From Eledone cirrhosa (lineage: Eukaryota; Mollusca; Cephalopoda; Octopoda; Eledonidae): 64,000 bases of DNA. The DNA lies in assembly GCA_964016885.1 (NCBI GenBank), contig OZ024742.1, positions 6,952,158-7,016,157 on the forward strand, given 5' to 3'. Positions 1 to 14,300 of the stretch are shown in pieces. How positions within the stretch are numbered: position 1 is the first letter of the stretch; every line of letters starts with the position of its first letter. The translations under genes and the position numbers were made by a program. The notes under the pieces are model-generated. The model saw nothing but the letters and a program-made list of their open reading frames with translations. It was not told the DNA's origin and did no database searches.

Positions 1-2401
1 CTGGTAATATACTGTCACCACCATCCAGTTCAGCCTCTCTCTGGTAATATACTGTCACCACTATCCAGTTCAGCCTCTGTCTGGTAATATACTGTCACAA
101 ACTTCCAGTTCAGCCTATCTCTGGTAATATACTGTCACTACCATCCAGTTCAGCCTCTCTCTGGTAATATACTGTCACTACCATCCAGTTCAGCCTCTTT
201 CTGGTAATATACTGTCACCAACATCCAGTTCAGCCTTTCTCTGGTAATATACTGTCACCAACATCCAGTTCAGCCTCTCTCTGGTAACATACTGTCACCA
301 ACATCCAGTTCAGCCTCTCTCTGGTAATATACTGTCACCAACATCCAGTTCAGCCTCTCTCTGGTAAAATACTGTCACCACCATCCAGTTCAGCCTCTCT
401 CTGGTAATATACCGTCACCAACATCTAGTTCAGCCTCTTTCTGGTAATATACTGTCACCAACATCCAGTTCAGCCTTTCTCTGGTAACATACTGTCACCA
501 ACATCCAGTTCAGCCTCTCTCTGGTAATATACTGTCACCACCATCCAGTTCAGCCTCTCTATGGTAATATACTGTCACCAACATCTAGTTCAGCCTCTTT
601 CTGGTAATATACTGTCACCAACATCCAGTTCAGCCTTTCTCTGGTAATATACTGTCACCAACATCCAGTTCAGCCTCTCTCTGGTAATATACTGTCACAA
701 ACATCCAGTTCACCCTCTCTCTGGGAATATACTGTCACTACCATCCAGTTCAGCCTCTCTCTGGTAATATACTGTCACAAACATCCAGTTCAGCCTCTCT
801 CTGGTAATATACTGTCACTACCATCCAGTTCAGCCTCTTTCTGGTAATATACTGTCACCAACATCCAGTTCAGACTTTCTCTGGTAATATACTGTCACCA
901 ACATCCAGTTCAGCCTCTCTCTGGTAACATACTGACACCACCATCCAGTTCAGCCTCTCTCTGGTAATATACCGTCACCAACATCTAGTTCAGCCTCTTT
1001 CTGGTAATATACTGTCACCAACATCCAGTTCAGCCTTTCTCTGGTAATATACTTTCACCAACATCCAGTTCAGCCTCTCTCTGGGAATAAACTGTCACTA
1101 CCATCCAGTTCAGCCACTCTCTGGTAATATACCGTCACCAACATCTAGTTCAGCCTCTTTCTGGTAATATACTGTCACCAACATCCAGTTCAGCCTCTCT
1201 GTGGTAATATACTGTCACCAACATACAGTTCAGACTCTCTCTGGTAATATACTCTCACCAACATCCAGTTCAGCTTCTCTCTGGTAATATACTGTCACCA
1301 ACATCCAGTTCAGCTTCTCTCTGGTAATATACTCTCACCAACATCCAGTTCAGCTTCTCTCTGTTAATATACTGTCACCACCATCCAGTTCAGCCTCCCT
1401 CTGGTAATATACTGTCACCGACACCCAGTCCAGCTTCTCTCTGGTAATATACTGTCACCAACATCCAGTTCAGCTTCTCTCTGGTAATATACTGTCACCA
1501 ACACCCAGTTCAGCTTCTCTCTGTTAATATACTGTCACCAACACACAGTTCAGCTTCTCTCTCGTGATATACTGTCACCAACATCCAGTTCAGCTTCTCT
1601 CTGGTAATATACTGTCACCAACATCCAGTTTAGTTTCTCTCTGGTAATATAGTGTCACCAACATCTAGTACAGCCTCTCTCTGGTAATATACTGTCACCA
1701 ACATCCAGTTCAACTTCACTCCGGTGATATACGGTCACCAACATCCAGTTCAATTTCTCTCTGGTAATATACTGTCACCAACATCCAGTTCAGCATTTCT
1801 CTGGTAATATACTGTCACCAACATCCAGTTCAGCCTCTCTCTGGTAATATACTGTCACCACCATCCAGTTCAGCCTCTCTCTGGTAATATACTGTCACCA
1901 ACATCCAGTTCAGCGTCTCTCTGGTAATATACTGTCACCACCATCCAGTTCAGCCTCTCTCTGGTAATATACTGTCACAAACATCCAGTTCAGCCTATCT
2001 CTGGTAATATACTGTCACTACCATCCAGTTCAGCCTCTCTCTGGTAATATACTGTCACCAACATCCAGTTCAGCGTCTCTCTGGTAATATACTGTCACCA
2101 CCATCCAGTTCAGCCTCTCTCTCTGGTAATATACTGTCACAAACATCCAGTTCAGCCTCTCTCTGGTAATATACTGTCACTACCATCCAGTTCAGCCTCT
2201 TTCTGGTAATATACTGTCACCAACATCCAGTTCAGCCTTTTTCTGGTAATATACTGTCACCAACATCCAGTTCAGCCTCTCTCTGGTAACATACTGTCAC
2301 CAACATCCAGTTCAGCCTCTCTCTGGTAATATACCGTCCCCAACATCTAGTTCAGCCTCTTTCTGGTAATATACTGTCACCAACATCCAGTTCAGCCTTT
2401 C
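1..2401. repeat. Leading satellite block, related to 11.4-13.9 kb
   Basis: About 60 units with no internal perfect HOR. The first ~280 bp match the stretch from about 13642 onward, sharing the rare ACTTCCAG unit (near 101 and 13741). From about 841 to 2100 the unit order follows 11441-12740, including AATAAACTG near 1087 and 11687 and the GACACCCAGTCCAGC unit near 1421 and 12061. The offset is about 10,600 before and 10,640 after position ~1230, because this copy lacks one 40-bp unit there: the ACATACAG and ACATGCAG units of 11821-11880 appear fused. A 2-bp CT insertion near 2116-2124 shifts the register by +2 and is absent from the related copy at 12741. Confidence 0.85.
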
Positions 2402-3641
2402 TCTGGTAATATACTGTCACCAACATCCAGTTCAGCCTCTCGCTGGTAATATACTGTCACCACCATCCAGTTCAGCCTCTCTATGGTAATATACTGTCAC
2501 CAACATCTAGTTCAGCCTCTTTCTGGTAATATACTGTCACCAACATCCAGTTCAGCCTTTCTCTGGTAATATACTGTCACCAACATCCAGTTCAGCCTCT
2601 CTCTGGTAATATACTGTCACCAACATCCAGTTCAGCCTCTCTGTGGTAATATACTGTCACCAACATGCAGTTCAGCCTCTCTCTGGTGATATACTGTCAC
2701 CAACATACAGTTCAGGTTCTCTCTGGTAATATACTGTCACCAACATCCAGTTTAGTTTCTCTCTGGTAATATTGTGTCACCAACATCCAGTTTAGTTTCT
2801 CTCTGGTAATATAGTGTAACCAACATCTAGTACAGCCTCTCTCTGGTAATATACTGTCACCAACATCCAGTTCAGCTTCACTCCGGTGATATACGGTCAC
2901 CAACATCCAGTTCAATTTCTCTCTGGTAATATACTGTCACCAACATCCAGTTCAGCCTTTCTCTGGTAATATACTGTCACTAACATCCAGTTCAGCCTCT
3001 CTCTGGTAATATACTGTCACCATCATCCAGTTCAGCCTCTCTCTGGTAATATACTGTCACCACCATCCAGTTCAGCCTCTCTCTGGTAATATACTGTCAC
3101 CACCATCCAGTTCAGCCTCTCTCTGGTAATATACTGTCACAAACTTCCAGTTCAGCCTATCTCTGGTAATATACTGTCACTACCATCCAGTTCAGCCTCT
3201 CTCTGGTAATATACTGTCACTACCATCCAGTTCAGCCTCTTTCTGGTAATATACTGTCAACCCACATCCAGTTCAGCCTTTCTCTGGTAATATACTGTCA
3301 CCAACATCCAGTTCAGCCTCTCTCTGGTAATATACTGTCACCACCATCCAGTTCAGCCTCTCTATGGTAATATACTGTCACCAACATCTAGTTCAGCCTC
3401 TTTCTGGTAATATACTGTCACCAACATCCAGTTCAGCCTTGCTCTGGTAATATACTGTCACCAACATCCAGTTAGCCTCTCTCTGGTAATATACTGTCAC
3501 AAACATCCAGTTCAGCCTCTCTCTGGGAATATACTGTCACTACCATCCAGTTCAGCCTCTCTCTGGTAATATACTGTCACAAACATCCAGTTCAGCCTCT
3601 TTCTGGTAATATACTGTCACTACCATCCAGTTCAGCCTCTT
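2402..3641. repeat. 1,240-bp HOR, copy 1 (31 units)
   Basis: First copy of a tandem pair displaced by exactly 1,240 bp. Diagnostic private changes shared with copy 2 are CGCTGG at 2441, TTCAGGTTCT near 2711, ATTGTGTCAC near 2771, ATAGTGTAAC near 2811, the one-base insertion in GTCAACCCACATCC near 3256 and the one-base deletion CCAGTTAGCC near 3473. The left boundary is fixed by C at 2401 against T at 3641. The unit is an exact multiple of 40 because the inserted and deleted bases cancel. Confidence 0.93.
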
Positions 3642-4918
3642 TCTGGTAATATACTGTCACCAACATCCAGTTCAGCCTCTCGCTGGTAATATACTGTCAC
3701 CACCATCCAGTTCAGCCTCTCTATGGTAATATACTGTCACCAACATCTAGTTCAGCCTCTTTCTGGTAATATACTGTCACCAACATCCAGTTCAGCCTTT
3801 CTCTGGTAATATACTGTCACCAACATCCAGTTCAGCCTCTCTCTGGTAATATACTGTCACCAACATCCAGTTCAGCCTCTCTGTGGTAATATACTGTCAC
3901 CAACATGCAGTTCAGCCTCTCTCTGGTGATATACTGTCACCAACATACAGTTCAGGTTCTCTCTGGTAATATACTGTCACCAACATCCAGTTTAGTTTCT
4001 CTCTGGTAATATTGTGTCACCAACATCCAGTTTAGTTTCTCTCTGGTAATATAGTGTAACCAACATCTAGTACAGCCTCTCTCTGGTAATATACTGTCAC
4101 CAACATCCAGTTCAGCTTCACTCCGGTGATATACGGTCACCAACATCCAGTTCAATTTCTCTCTGGTAATATACTGTCACCAACATCCAGTTCAGCCTTT
4201 CTCTGGTAATATACTGTCACTAACATCCAGTTCAGCCTCTCTCTGGTAATATACTGTCACCATCATCCAGTTCAGCCTCTCTCTGGTAATATACTGTCAC
4301 CACCATCCAGTTCAGCCTCTCTCTGGTAATATACTGTCACCACCATCCAGTTCAGCCTCTCTCTGGTAATATACTGTCACAAACTTCCAGTTCAGCCTAT
4401 CTCTGGTAATATACTGTCACTACCATCCAGTTCAGCCTCTCTCTGGTAATATACTGTCACTACCATCCAGTTCAGCCTCTTTCTGGTAATATACTGTCAA
4501 CCCACATCCAGTTCAGCCTTTCTCTGGTAATATACTGTCACCAACATCCAGTTCAGCCTCTCTCTGGTAATATACTGTCACCACCATCCAGTTCAGCCTC
4601 TCTATGGTAATATACTGTCACCAACATCTAGTTCAGCCTCTTTCTGGTAATATACTGTCACCAACATCCAGTTCAGCCTTGCTCTGGTAATATACTGTCA
4701 CCAACATCCAGTTAGCCTCTCTCTGGTAATATACTGTCACAAACATCCAGTTCAGCCTCTCTCTGGGAATATACTGTCACTACCATCCAGTTCAGCCTCT
4801 CTCTGGTAATATACTGTCACAAACATCCAGTTCAGCCTCTTTCTGGTAATATACTGTCACTACCATCCAGTTCAGCCTCTTTCTGGTAATATACTGTCAC
4901 CAACATCCAGTTCAGCCT
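3642..4918. repeat. 1,240-bp HOR, copy 2
   Basis: Second copy of the 1,240-bp unit. Line-by-line comparison found no difference from 2402-3678 up to the right boundary, where CCTCTCG (3679) differs from CCTTTCT (4919). Near-perfect identity, including the rare one-base insertion and deletion, indicates a very recent duplication, or an assembly duplication. The part from about 4590 onward is also the start of the next, ~1.64-kb HOR, so HOR families overlap here. Confidence 0.93.
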
Positions 4919-6228
4919 TTCTCTGGTAATATACTTTCACCAACATCCAGTTCAGACTCTCTCTGGTAATATACTGTCACCACCATCCAGTTCAGCCTCT
5001 CGATGGTAATATACTGTCACCAACATCTAGTTCAGCCTCTTTCTGGTAATATACTGTCACCAACATCCAGTTCAGCCTTTCTCTGGTAATATACTCTCAC
5101 CAACATCCAGTTCAGCCTCTGTCTGGTAATATACTGTTACAAACATACAGTTCAGCCTCTCTCTGGGAATATACTGTCACTACCATCCAGTTCAGCCTCT
5201 CTCTGGTAATATACTGTCACCAACATCTAGGTCAGCCTCTTTCTGGTAATATACTGTCACCAACATCCAGTTCAGCCTTTCTCTGGTAATATACTGTCAC
5301 CAACATCCAGTTCAGCCTCTCTCTGGTAATATACTCTCACCAACATCCAGTTCAGCTTCTCTCTGTTAATATACTGTCACCAACATCCAGTTAAGCCTTT
5401 CTCTGGTAATATACTGTCACCAACATCCAGTTCAGCCTCTCTCTGGTAATATACTGTCATCACCATCCAGTTCAGCCTCTCTCTGGTAATATACTGTCAC
5501 CAACATCCAGTTCAACGTCTCTCTGGTAATATACTGTCACCACCATTCAGTCCAGCCTCTCTCTGGTAATATACTGTCACAAACATCCAGTTCAGCATAT
5601 CTCTGGTAATATATTGTCACTACCATACAGTTCAGCCTCTCTCTGGTAATATACTGTCACTAACATCCAGTTCAGCCTCTTTCTGGTAATATACTGTCAC
5701 CAACATCCAGTTCAGCCTTTCTCTGGTAATATACTGTCACCAACATCCAGTTCAGCCTCTCTCTGGTAACATACTGTCACCAACATCTAGTTCAGCCTCT
5801 CTCTGGTAATATACTGTCACCAACATCCAGTTCAGCCTCTCTCTGGTAAAATACTGTCACCACCATCCAGTTCAGCCTCTCTCTGGTAATATACCGTCAC
5901 CAACATCTAGTTCAGCCTCTTTCTGGTAATATACTGTCACCAACATCCAGTTCAGCCTTTCTCTGGTAATATACTGTCACCAACATCCAGTTCAGCCTCT
6001 CTCTGGTAATATACTGTCACCACCATCCAGTTCAGCCTCTCTATGGTAATATACTGTCACCAACATCTAGTTCAGCCTCCTTCTGGTAATATACTGTCAC
6101 CAACATCCAGTTCAGCCTTTCTCTGGTAATATACTGTCACCAACATCCAGTTCAGCCTCTCTCTGGGAATATACTGTCACTACCATCCAGTTCAGCCTCT
6201 CTCTGGTAATATACTGTCACAAACATCC
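4590..6228. repeat. ~1.64/1.72-kb HOR, copy 1
   Basis: Copy 1 of a tandem pair. The offset to copy 2 is 1,639 bp up to about 5340 and 1,719 bp after it, so copy 1 lacks two units (80 bp) present at about 6981-7060. Shared markers include the one-base deletion CCAGTTAGCC (4711 and 6350), CGATGG (5001 and 6640), ATACTGTTAC (5131), TTAAGCC (5391 and 7110), TCAACGTCT (5512), CATTCAGTCCAGCC (5543) and ATATTGTCAC (5611). The match continues to 6242, where CTATGG replaces CTCTGG of copy 2. Confidence 0.9.
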
Positions 6229-7961
6229 AGTTCAGCCTCTCTATGGTAATATACTGTCACCAACATCTAGTTCAGCCTCTTTCTGGTAATATACTGTCAC
6301 CAACATCCAGTTCAGCCTTTCTCTGGTAATATACTGTCACCAACATCCAGTTAGCCTCTCTCTGGTAATATACTGTCACAAACATCCAGTTCAGCCTCTC
6401 TCTGGGAATATACTGTCACTACCATCCAGTTCAGCCTCTCTCTGGTAATATACTGTCACAAACATCCAGTTCAGCCTCTTTCTGGTAATATACTGTCACT
6501 ACCATCCAGTTCAGCCTCTTTCTGGTAATATACTGTCACCAACATCCAGTTCAGCCTTTCTCTGGTAATATACTTTCACCAACATCCAGTTCAGACTCTC
6601 TCTGGTAATATACTGTCACCACCATCCAGTTCAGCCTATCGATGGTAATATACTGTCACCAACATCTAGTTCAGCCTCTTTCTGGTAATATACTGTCACC
6701 AACATCCAGTTCAGCCTTTCTCTGGTAATATACTCTCACCAACATCCAGTTCAGCCTCTGTCTGGTAATATACTGTTACAAACATACAGTTCAGCCTCTC
6801 TCTGGGAATATACTGTCACTACCATCCAGTTCAGCCTCTCTCTGGTAATATACTGTCACCAACATCTAGGTCAGCCTCTTTCTGGTAATATACTGTCACC
6901 AACATCCAGTTCAGCCTTTCTCTGGTAATATACTGTCACCAACATCCAGTTCAGCCTCTCTCTGGTAATATACTCTCACCAACATACAGTTCAGCTTCTC
7001 TCTGGTAATATACTGTCACCAACATCCAGTTCAGCTTCTCTCTGGTAATATACTCTCACCAACATCCAGTTCAGCTTCTCTCTGTTAATATACTGTCACC
7101 AACATCCAGTTAAGCCTTTCTCTGGTAATATACTGTCACCAACATCCAGTTCAGCCTCTCTCTGGTAATATACTGTCATCACCATCCAGTTCAGCCTCTC
7201 TCTGGTAATATACTGTCACCAACATCCAGTTCAACGTCTCTCTGGTAATATACTGTCACCACCATTCAGTCCAGCCTCTCTCTGGTAATATACTGTCACA
7301 AACATCCAGTTCAGCATATCTCTGGTAATATATTGTCACTACCATACAGTTCAGCCTCTCTCTGGTAATATACTGTCACTAACATCCAGTTCAGCCTCTT
7401 TCTGGTAATATACTGTCACCAACATCCAGTTCAGCCTTTCTCTGGTAATATACTGTCACCAACATCCAGTTCAGCCTCTCTCTGGTAACATACTGTCACC
7501 AACATCTAGTTCAGCCTCTCTCTGGTAATATACTGTCACCAACATCCAGTTCAGCCTCTCTCTGGTAAAATACTGTCACCACCATCCAGTTCAGCCTCTC
7601 TCTGGTAATATACCGTCACCAACATCTAGTTCAGCCTCTTTCTGGTAATATACTGTCACCAACATCCAGTTCAGCCTTTCTCTGGTAATATACTGTCACC
7701 AACATCCAGTTCAGCCTCTCTCTGGTAATATACTGTCACCACCATCCAGTTCAGCCTCTCTATGGTAATATACTGTCACCAACATCTAGTTCAGCCTCCT
7801 TCTGGTAATATACTGTCACCAACATCCAGTTCAGTTTTTCTCTGGTAATATACTGTCACCAACATCCAGTTCAGCCTCTCTCTGGGAATATACTGTCACT
7901 ACCATCCAGTTCAGCCTCTCTCTGGTAATATACTGTCACAAACATCCAGTTCAGCCTCTCT
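6229..7961. repeat. ~1.64/1.72-kb HOR, copy 2
   Basis: Second copy of the HOR starting at 4590. It has the two additional units near 6981-7060, including an ACATACAG unit. Otherwise few differences were seen, such as CCTATCG at 6636-6642 against CCTCTCG, and TCAGTTTTTC at 7831 against TCAGCCTTTC. The stretch 7380-7640 is the apparent source type of the first 260 bp of the 6-kb copy that begins at 15180. Confidence 0.9.
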
Positions 7962-9439
7962 CTGGTAATATACTGTCACTACCATCCAGCTCAGCCTCTT
8001 TCTGGTAATATACTGGCACCAACATCCAGTTCAGACTTTCTCTGGTAATATACTGTCACCAACATCCAGTTCAGCCTCTCTCTGGTAACATACTGACACC
8101 ACCATCCAGTTCAGCCTCTCTCTGGTAATATACCGTCACCAACATCTAGTTCAGCCTCTTTCTGGTAATATACTGTCACCAACATCCAGTTCAGCCTCTC
8201 TGTGGTAATATACTGTCACCAACATACAGTTCAGCCTCTCTCTGGTACTATACTGTCACCAACATGCAGTTCAGACTCTCTCTGGTAATATACTCTCACC
8301 AACATCCAGTTCAGCTTCTCTCTGGTAATATACTGTCACCAACATCCAGTTCAGCTTCTCTCTGGTAATATACTCTCACCAACATCCAGTTCAGCTTCTC
8401 TCTGTTAATATACTGTCACCACCATCCAGTTCAGCCTCCCTCTGGTAATATACTGTCACCGACACCCAGTCCAGCTTCTCTCTGTTAATATACTGTCACC
8501 AACACCCAGTTCAGCTTCTCTCTGTTAATATACTGTCACCAACACACAGTTCAGCTTCTCTCTCGTGATATACTGTCACCAATATCCAGTTCAGCTTCTC
8601 TCTGGTAATATACTGTCACCAACATCCAGCTTAGTTTCTCTCTGGTAATATAGTGTCACCAACATCTAGTACAGCCTCTCTCTGGTAATATACTGTCACC
8701 AACATCCAGTTCAGCTTCTCTCTGTTAATATACTGTCACCAACATCCAGTTAAGCCTTTCTCTGGTAATATACTGTCACCAACATCCAGTTCAGCCTCTC
8801 TCTGGTAATATACTGTCATCACCATCCAGTTCAGCCTCTCTCTGGTAATATACTGTCACCAACATCCAGTTCAACGTCTCTCTGTTAATATACTGTCACC
8901 ACCATTCAGTCCAGCCTCTCTCTGGTAATATACTGTCACAAACATCCAGTTCAGCATATCTCTGGTAATATATTGTCACTACCATACAGTTCAGCCTCTC
9001 TCTGGTAATATACTGTCACTAATATCCAGTTCAGCCTCTTTCTGGTAATATACTGTCACCAACATCCAGTTCAGCCTTTCTCTGGTAATATACTGTCACC
9101 AACATCCAGTTCAGCCTCTCTCTGGTAACATACTGTCACCAACATCTAGTTCAGCCTCTCTCTGGTAATATACTGTCACCAACATCCAGTTCAGCCACTC
9201 TCTGGTAAAATACTGTCACCACCATCCAGTTCAGCCTCTCTCTGGTAATATACCGTCACCAACATCTAGTTCAGCCTCTTTCTGGTAATATACTGTCACC
9301 AACATCCAGTTCAGCCTTTCTCTGGTAATATACTGTCACCAACATCCAGTTAAGCCTCTCTCTGGTAATATACTGTCACCACCATCCAGTTCAGCCTCTC
9401 TATGGTAATATACTGTCACCAACATCTAGTTCAGCCTCC
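7640..9439. repeat. 1,800-bp HOR, copy 1 (45 units)
   Basis: First copy of a tandem pair offset by exactly 1,800 bp. Shared markers are TCAGTTTTTC (7831 and 9631), TACTGGCACC (8011 and 9811), TGGTACTATA (8244 and 10044), the GACACCCAGTCCAGC unit (8461 and 10261), TCTCGTGATA (8561 and 10361), the TTAAGCC unit (8750 and 10550) and TGGTAAAATA (9203 and 11003). It contains the TTAAGCC-to-CCTCCTT segment also found in the preceding HOR, showing that larger HORs were assembled from pieces of smaller ones. Confidence 0.92.
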
Positions 9440-11325
9440 TTCTGGTAATATACTGTCACCAACATCCAGTTCAGCCTTTCTCTGGTAATATACTGTCACC
9501 AACATCCAGTTCAGCCTCTCTCTGGTAATATACTGTCACCACCATCCAGTTCAGCCTCTCTATGGTAATATACTGTCACCAACATCTAGTTCAGCCTCCT
9601 TCTGGTAATATACTGTCACCAACATCCAGTTCAGTTTTTCTCTGGTAATATACTGTCACCAACATCCAGTTCAGCCTCTCTCTGGGAATATACTGTCACT
9701 ACCATCCAGTTCAGCCTCTCTCTGGTAATATACTGTCACAAACATCCAGTTCAGCCTCTCTCTGGTAATATACTGTCACTACCATCCAGCTCAGCCTCTT
9801 TCTGGTAATATACTGGCACCAACATCCAGTTCAGACTTTCTCTGGTAATATACTGTCACCAACATCCATTTCAGCCTCTCTCTGGTAACATACTGACACC
9901 ACCATCCAGTTCAGCCTCTCTCTGGTAATATACCGTCACCAACATCTAGTTCAGCCTCTTTCTGGTAATATACTGTCACCAACATCCAGTTCAGCCTCTC
10001 TGTGGTAATATACTGTCACCAACATACAGTTCAGCCTCTCTCTGGTACTATACTGTCACCAACATGCAGTTCAGACTCTCTCTGGTAATATACTCTCACC
10101 AACATCCAGTTCAGCTTCTCTCTGGTAATATACTGTCACCAACATCCAGTTCAGCTTCTCTCTGGTAATATACTCTCACCAACATCCAGTTCAGCTTCTC
10201 TCTGTTAATATACTGTCACCACCATCCAGTTCAGCCTCCCTCTGGTAATATACTGTCACCGACACCCAGTCCAGCTTCTCTCTGTTAATATACTGTCACC
10301 AACACCCAGTTCAGCTTCTCTCTGTTAATATACTGTCACCAACACACAGTTCAGCTTCTCTCTCGTGATATACTGTCACCAATATCCAGTTCAGCTTCTC
10401 TCTGGTAATATACTGTCACCAACATCCAGCTTAGTTTCTCTCTGGTAATATAGTGTCACCAACATCTAGTACAGCCTCTCTCTGGTAATATACTGTCACC
10501 AACATCCAGTTCAGCTTCTCTCTGTTAATATACTGTCACCAACATCCAGTTAAGCCTTTCTCTGGTAATATACTGTCACCAACATCCAGTTCAGCCTCTC
10601 TCTGGTAATATACTGTCATCACCATCCAGTTCAGCCTCTCTCTGGTAATATACTGTCACCAACATCCAGTTCAACGTCTCTCTGTTAATATACTGTCACC
10701 ACCATTCAGTCCAGCCTCTCTCTGGTAATATACTGTCACAAACATCCAGTTCAGCATATCTCTGGTAATATATTGTCACTACCATACAGTTCAGCCTCTC
10801 TCTGGTAATATACTGTCACTAATATCCAGTTCAGCCTCTTTCTGGTAATATACTGTCACCAACATCCAGTTCAGCCTTTCTCTGGTAATATACTGTCACC
10901 AACATCCAGTTCAGCCTCTCTCTGGTAACATACTGTCACCAACATCTAGTTCAGCCTCTCTCTGGTAATATACTGTCACCAACATCCAGTTCAGCCACTC
11001 TCTGGTAAAATACTGTCACCACCATCCAGTTCAGCCTCTCTCTGGTAATATACCGTCACCAACATCTAGTTCAGCCTCTTTCTGGTAATATACTGTCACC
11101 AACATCCAGTTCAGCCTTTCTCTGGTAATATACTGTCACCAACATCCAGTTAAGCCTCTCTCTGGTAATATACTGTCACCACCATCCAGTTCAGCCTCTC
11201 TATGGTAATATACTGTCACCAACATCTAGTTCAGCCTCCTTCTGGTAATATACTGTCACCAACATCCAGTTCAGCCTTTCTCTGGTAATATACTGTCACC
11301 AACATCCAGTTCAGCCTCTCTCTGG
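9440..11325. repeat. 1,800-bp HOR, copy 2
   Basis: Second 1,800-bp copy. Only scattered substitutions from copy 1 were seen, for example CATCCATT near 9861 against CATCCAGT. The match ends where CTGGTAATAT (9523) is replaced by CTGGGAATAT (11323). Beyond it the sequence continues with a 1,640-bp offset (11321 onward follows 9681 onward), so a third, shorter round of the same motif order begins there. Confidence 0.9.
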
Positions 11326-14300
11326 GAATATACTGTCACTACCATCCAGTTCAGCCTCTCTCTGGTAATATACTGTCACAAAAATCCAGTTCAGCCTCTC
11401 TCTGGTAATATACTGTCACTACCATCCAGCTCAGCCTCTTTCTGGTAATATACTGGCACCAACATCCAGTTCAGACTTTCTCTGGTAATATACTGTCACC
11501 AACATCCAGTTCAGCCTCTCTCTGGTAACATACTGACACCACCATCCAGTTCAGCCTCTCTCTGGTAATATACCGTCACCAACATCTAGTTCAGCCTCTT
11601 TCTGGTAATATACTGTCACCAACATCCAGTTCAGCCTTTCTCTGGTAATATACTTTCACCAACATCCAGTTCAGCCTCTCTCTGGGAATAAACTGTCACT
11701 ACCATCCAGTTCAGCCTCTCTCTGGTAATATACCGTCACCAACATCTAGTTCAGCCTCTTTCTGGTAATATACTGTCACCAACATCCAGTTCAGCCTTTC
11801 TGTGGTAATATACTGTCACCAACATACAGTTCAGCCTCTCTCTGGTACTATACTGTCAACAACATGCAGTTCAGACTCTCTCTGGTAATATACTCTCACC
11901 AACATCCAGTTCAGCTTCTCTCTGGTAATATACTGTCACCAACATCCAGTTCAGCTTCTCTCTGGTAATATACTCTCACCAACATCCAGTTCAGCTTCTC
12001 TCTGTTAATATACTGTCACCACCATCCAGTTCAGCCTCCCTCTGGTAATATACTGTCACCGACACCCAGTCCAGCTTCTCTCTGTTAATATACTGTCACC
12101 AACATCCAGTTCAGCTTCTCTCTGGTAATATACTGTCACCAACACCCAGTTCAGCTTCTCTCTGTTAATATACTGTCACCAACACACAGTTCAGCTTCTC
12201 TCTCGTGATATACTGTCACCAATATCCGGTTCAGCTTCTCTCTGGTAATATACTGTCACCAACATCCAGTTTAGTTTCTCTCTGGTAATATAGTGTCACC
12301 AACATCTAGTACAGCCTCTCTCTGGTAATATACTGTCACCAACATCCAGTTCAACTTCACTCCGGTGATATACGGTCACCAACATCCAGTTCAATTTCTC
12401 TCTGGTAATATACTGTCACCAACATCCAGTTCAGCATTTCTCTGGTAATATACTGTCACCAACATCCAGTTCAGCCTCTCTCTGGTAATATACTGTCACC
12501 ACCATCCAGTTCAGCCTCTCTCTGGTAATATACTGTCACCAACATCCAGTTCAGCGTCTCTCTGGTAATATACTGTCACCACCATCCAGTTCAGCCTCTC
12601 TCTGGTAATATACTGTCACAAACATCCAGTTCAGCCTATCTCTGGTAATATACTGTCACTACCATCCAGTTCAGCCTCTCTCTGGTAATATACTGTCACC
12701 AACATCCAGTTCAGCGTCTCTCTGGTAATATACTGTCACCACCATCCAGTTCAGCCTCTCTCTGGTAATATACTGTCACAAACATCCAGTTCAGCCTCTC
12801 TCTGGTAATATACTGTCACTACCATCCAGTTCAGCCTCTTTCTGGTAATATACTGTCACCAACATCCAGTTCAGCCTTTTTCTGGTAATATACTGTCACC
12901 AACATCCAGTTCAGCCTCTCTCTGGTAACATACTGTCACTAACATCCATTTCAGCCTCTCTCTGGTAATATACCGTCCCCAACATCTAGTTCAGCCTCTT
13001 TCTGGTAATATACTGTCACCAACATCCAGTTCAGCCTTTCTCTGGTAATATACTGTCACCAACATCCAGTTCAGCCTCTCGCTGGTAATATACTGTCACC
13101 ACCATTCAGTTCAGCCTCTCTATGGTAATATACTGTCACCAACATACAGTTCAGCCTCTTTCTGGTAATATACTGTCACCAACATCCAGTTCAGCCTTTC
13201 TCTGGTAATATACTGTCACCAACATCCAGTTCAGCCTCTCTCTGGTAATATACTGTCACCAACATCCAGTTCAGCCTCTCTGTGGTAATATACTGTCACC
13301 ATCATGCAGTTCAGCTTCTCTCTGGTAATATACTGTCACCAACATCCAGTTTAGTTTCTCTCTGGTAATATAGTGTCACCAACATCCAGTTTAGTTTCTC
13401 TCTGGTAATATAGTGTCACCAACATCTAGTACAGCCTCTCTCTGGTAATATACTGTCACCAACATCCAGTTCAGCTTCACTCCGGTGATATACGGTCACC
13501 AACATCCAGTTCAATTTCTCTCTGGTAATATACTGTCACCAACATCCAGTTCAGCCTTTCTCTGGTAATATACTTTCACCAACATCCAGTTCAGCCTCTC
13601 TCTGGTAATATACTGTCACCATCATCCAGCTCAGCCTCTCTCTGGTAATATACTGTCACCACCATCCAGTTCAGCCTCTCTCTGGTAATATACTGTCACC
13701 ACTATCCAGTTCAGCCTCTCTCTGGTAATATACTGTCACAAACTTCCAGTTCAGCCTATCTCTGGTAATATACTGTCACTACCATCCAGTTCAGTCTCTC
13801 TCTGGTAATATACTGTCACTACCATCCAGTTCAGCCTCTTTCTGGTAATATACTGTCACCAACATCCAGTTCAGCCTTTCTCTGGTAATATACTGTCACC
13901 AACATCCAGTTCAGCCTCTCTCTGGTAACATACTGTCACCACTATCCAGTTCAGCCTCTCTCTGGTCATATACTGTCACCAACATCTAGTTCAGCCTCTT
14001 TTTGGTAATATACTGTCACCAACATCCAGTTCAGCCTTTCTCTGGTAATATACTGTCACCAACATCCAGTTCAGCCTCTCTCTGGTAATATACTGTCACC
14101 ACCATCCAGTTCAGCCTCTCTATGGTAATATACTGTCACCAACATCTAGTTCAGCCTCTTTCTGGTAATATACTGTCACCAACATCCAGTTCAGCCTTTC
14201 TCTGGTAATATACTGTCACCAACATCCAGTTCAGCCTCTCTCTGGTAATATACTGTCACAAACATCCAGTTCAGCCTCTCTCTGGGAATATACTGTCACT

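Noticed and set aside
1..40. Hairpin in the unit (CTGG/CCAG at 1-4 and 25-28; ACTG/CAGT at 11-14 and 26-29)
   Set aside because: Stems are only four bases, mutually exclusive in part, and with long loops; too weak to claim a structure.
641..680. Origin of the 40-mer from a duplicated 20-mer
   Set aside because: The two halves of the consensus share no convincing alignment.
2712..2915. 67-codon open frame on the minus strand, repeated at 3952-4155
   Set aside because: It is a chance opening in satellite units where two consensus TGA stops are changed (AGTACAGCC and GTGTAACC). The second is an exact duplicate from the 1,240-bp HOR. There is no non-repeat sequence, signal or conserved start.
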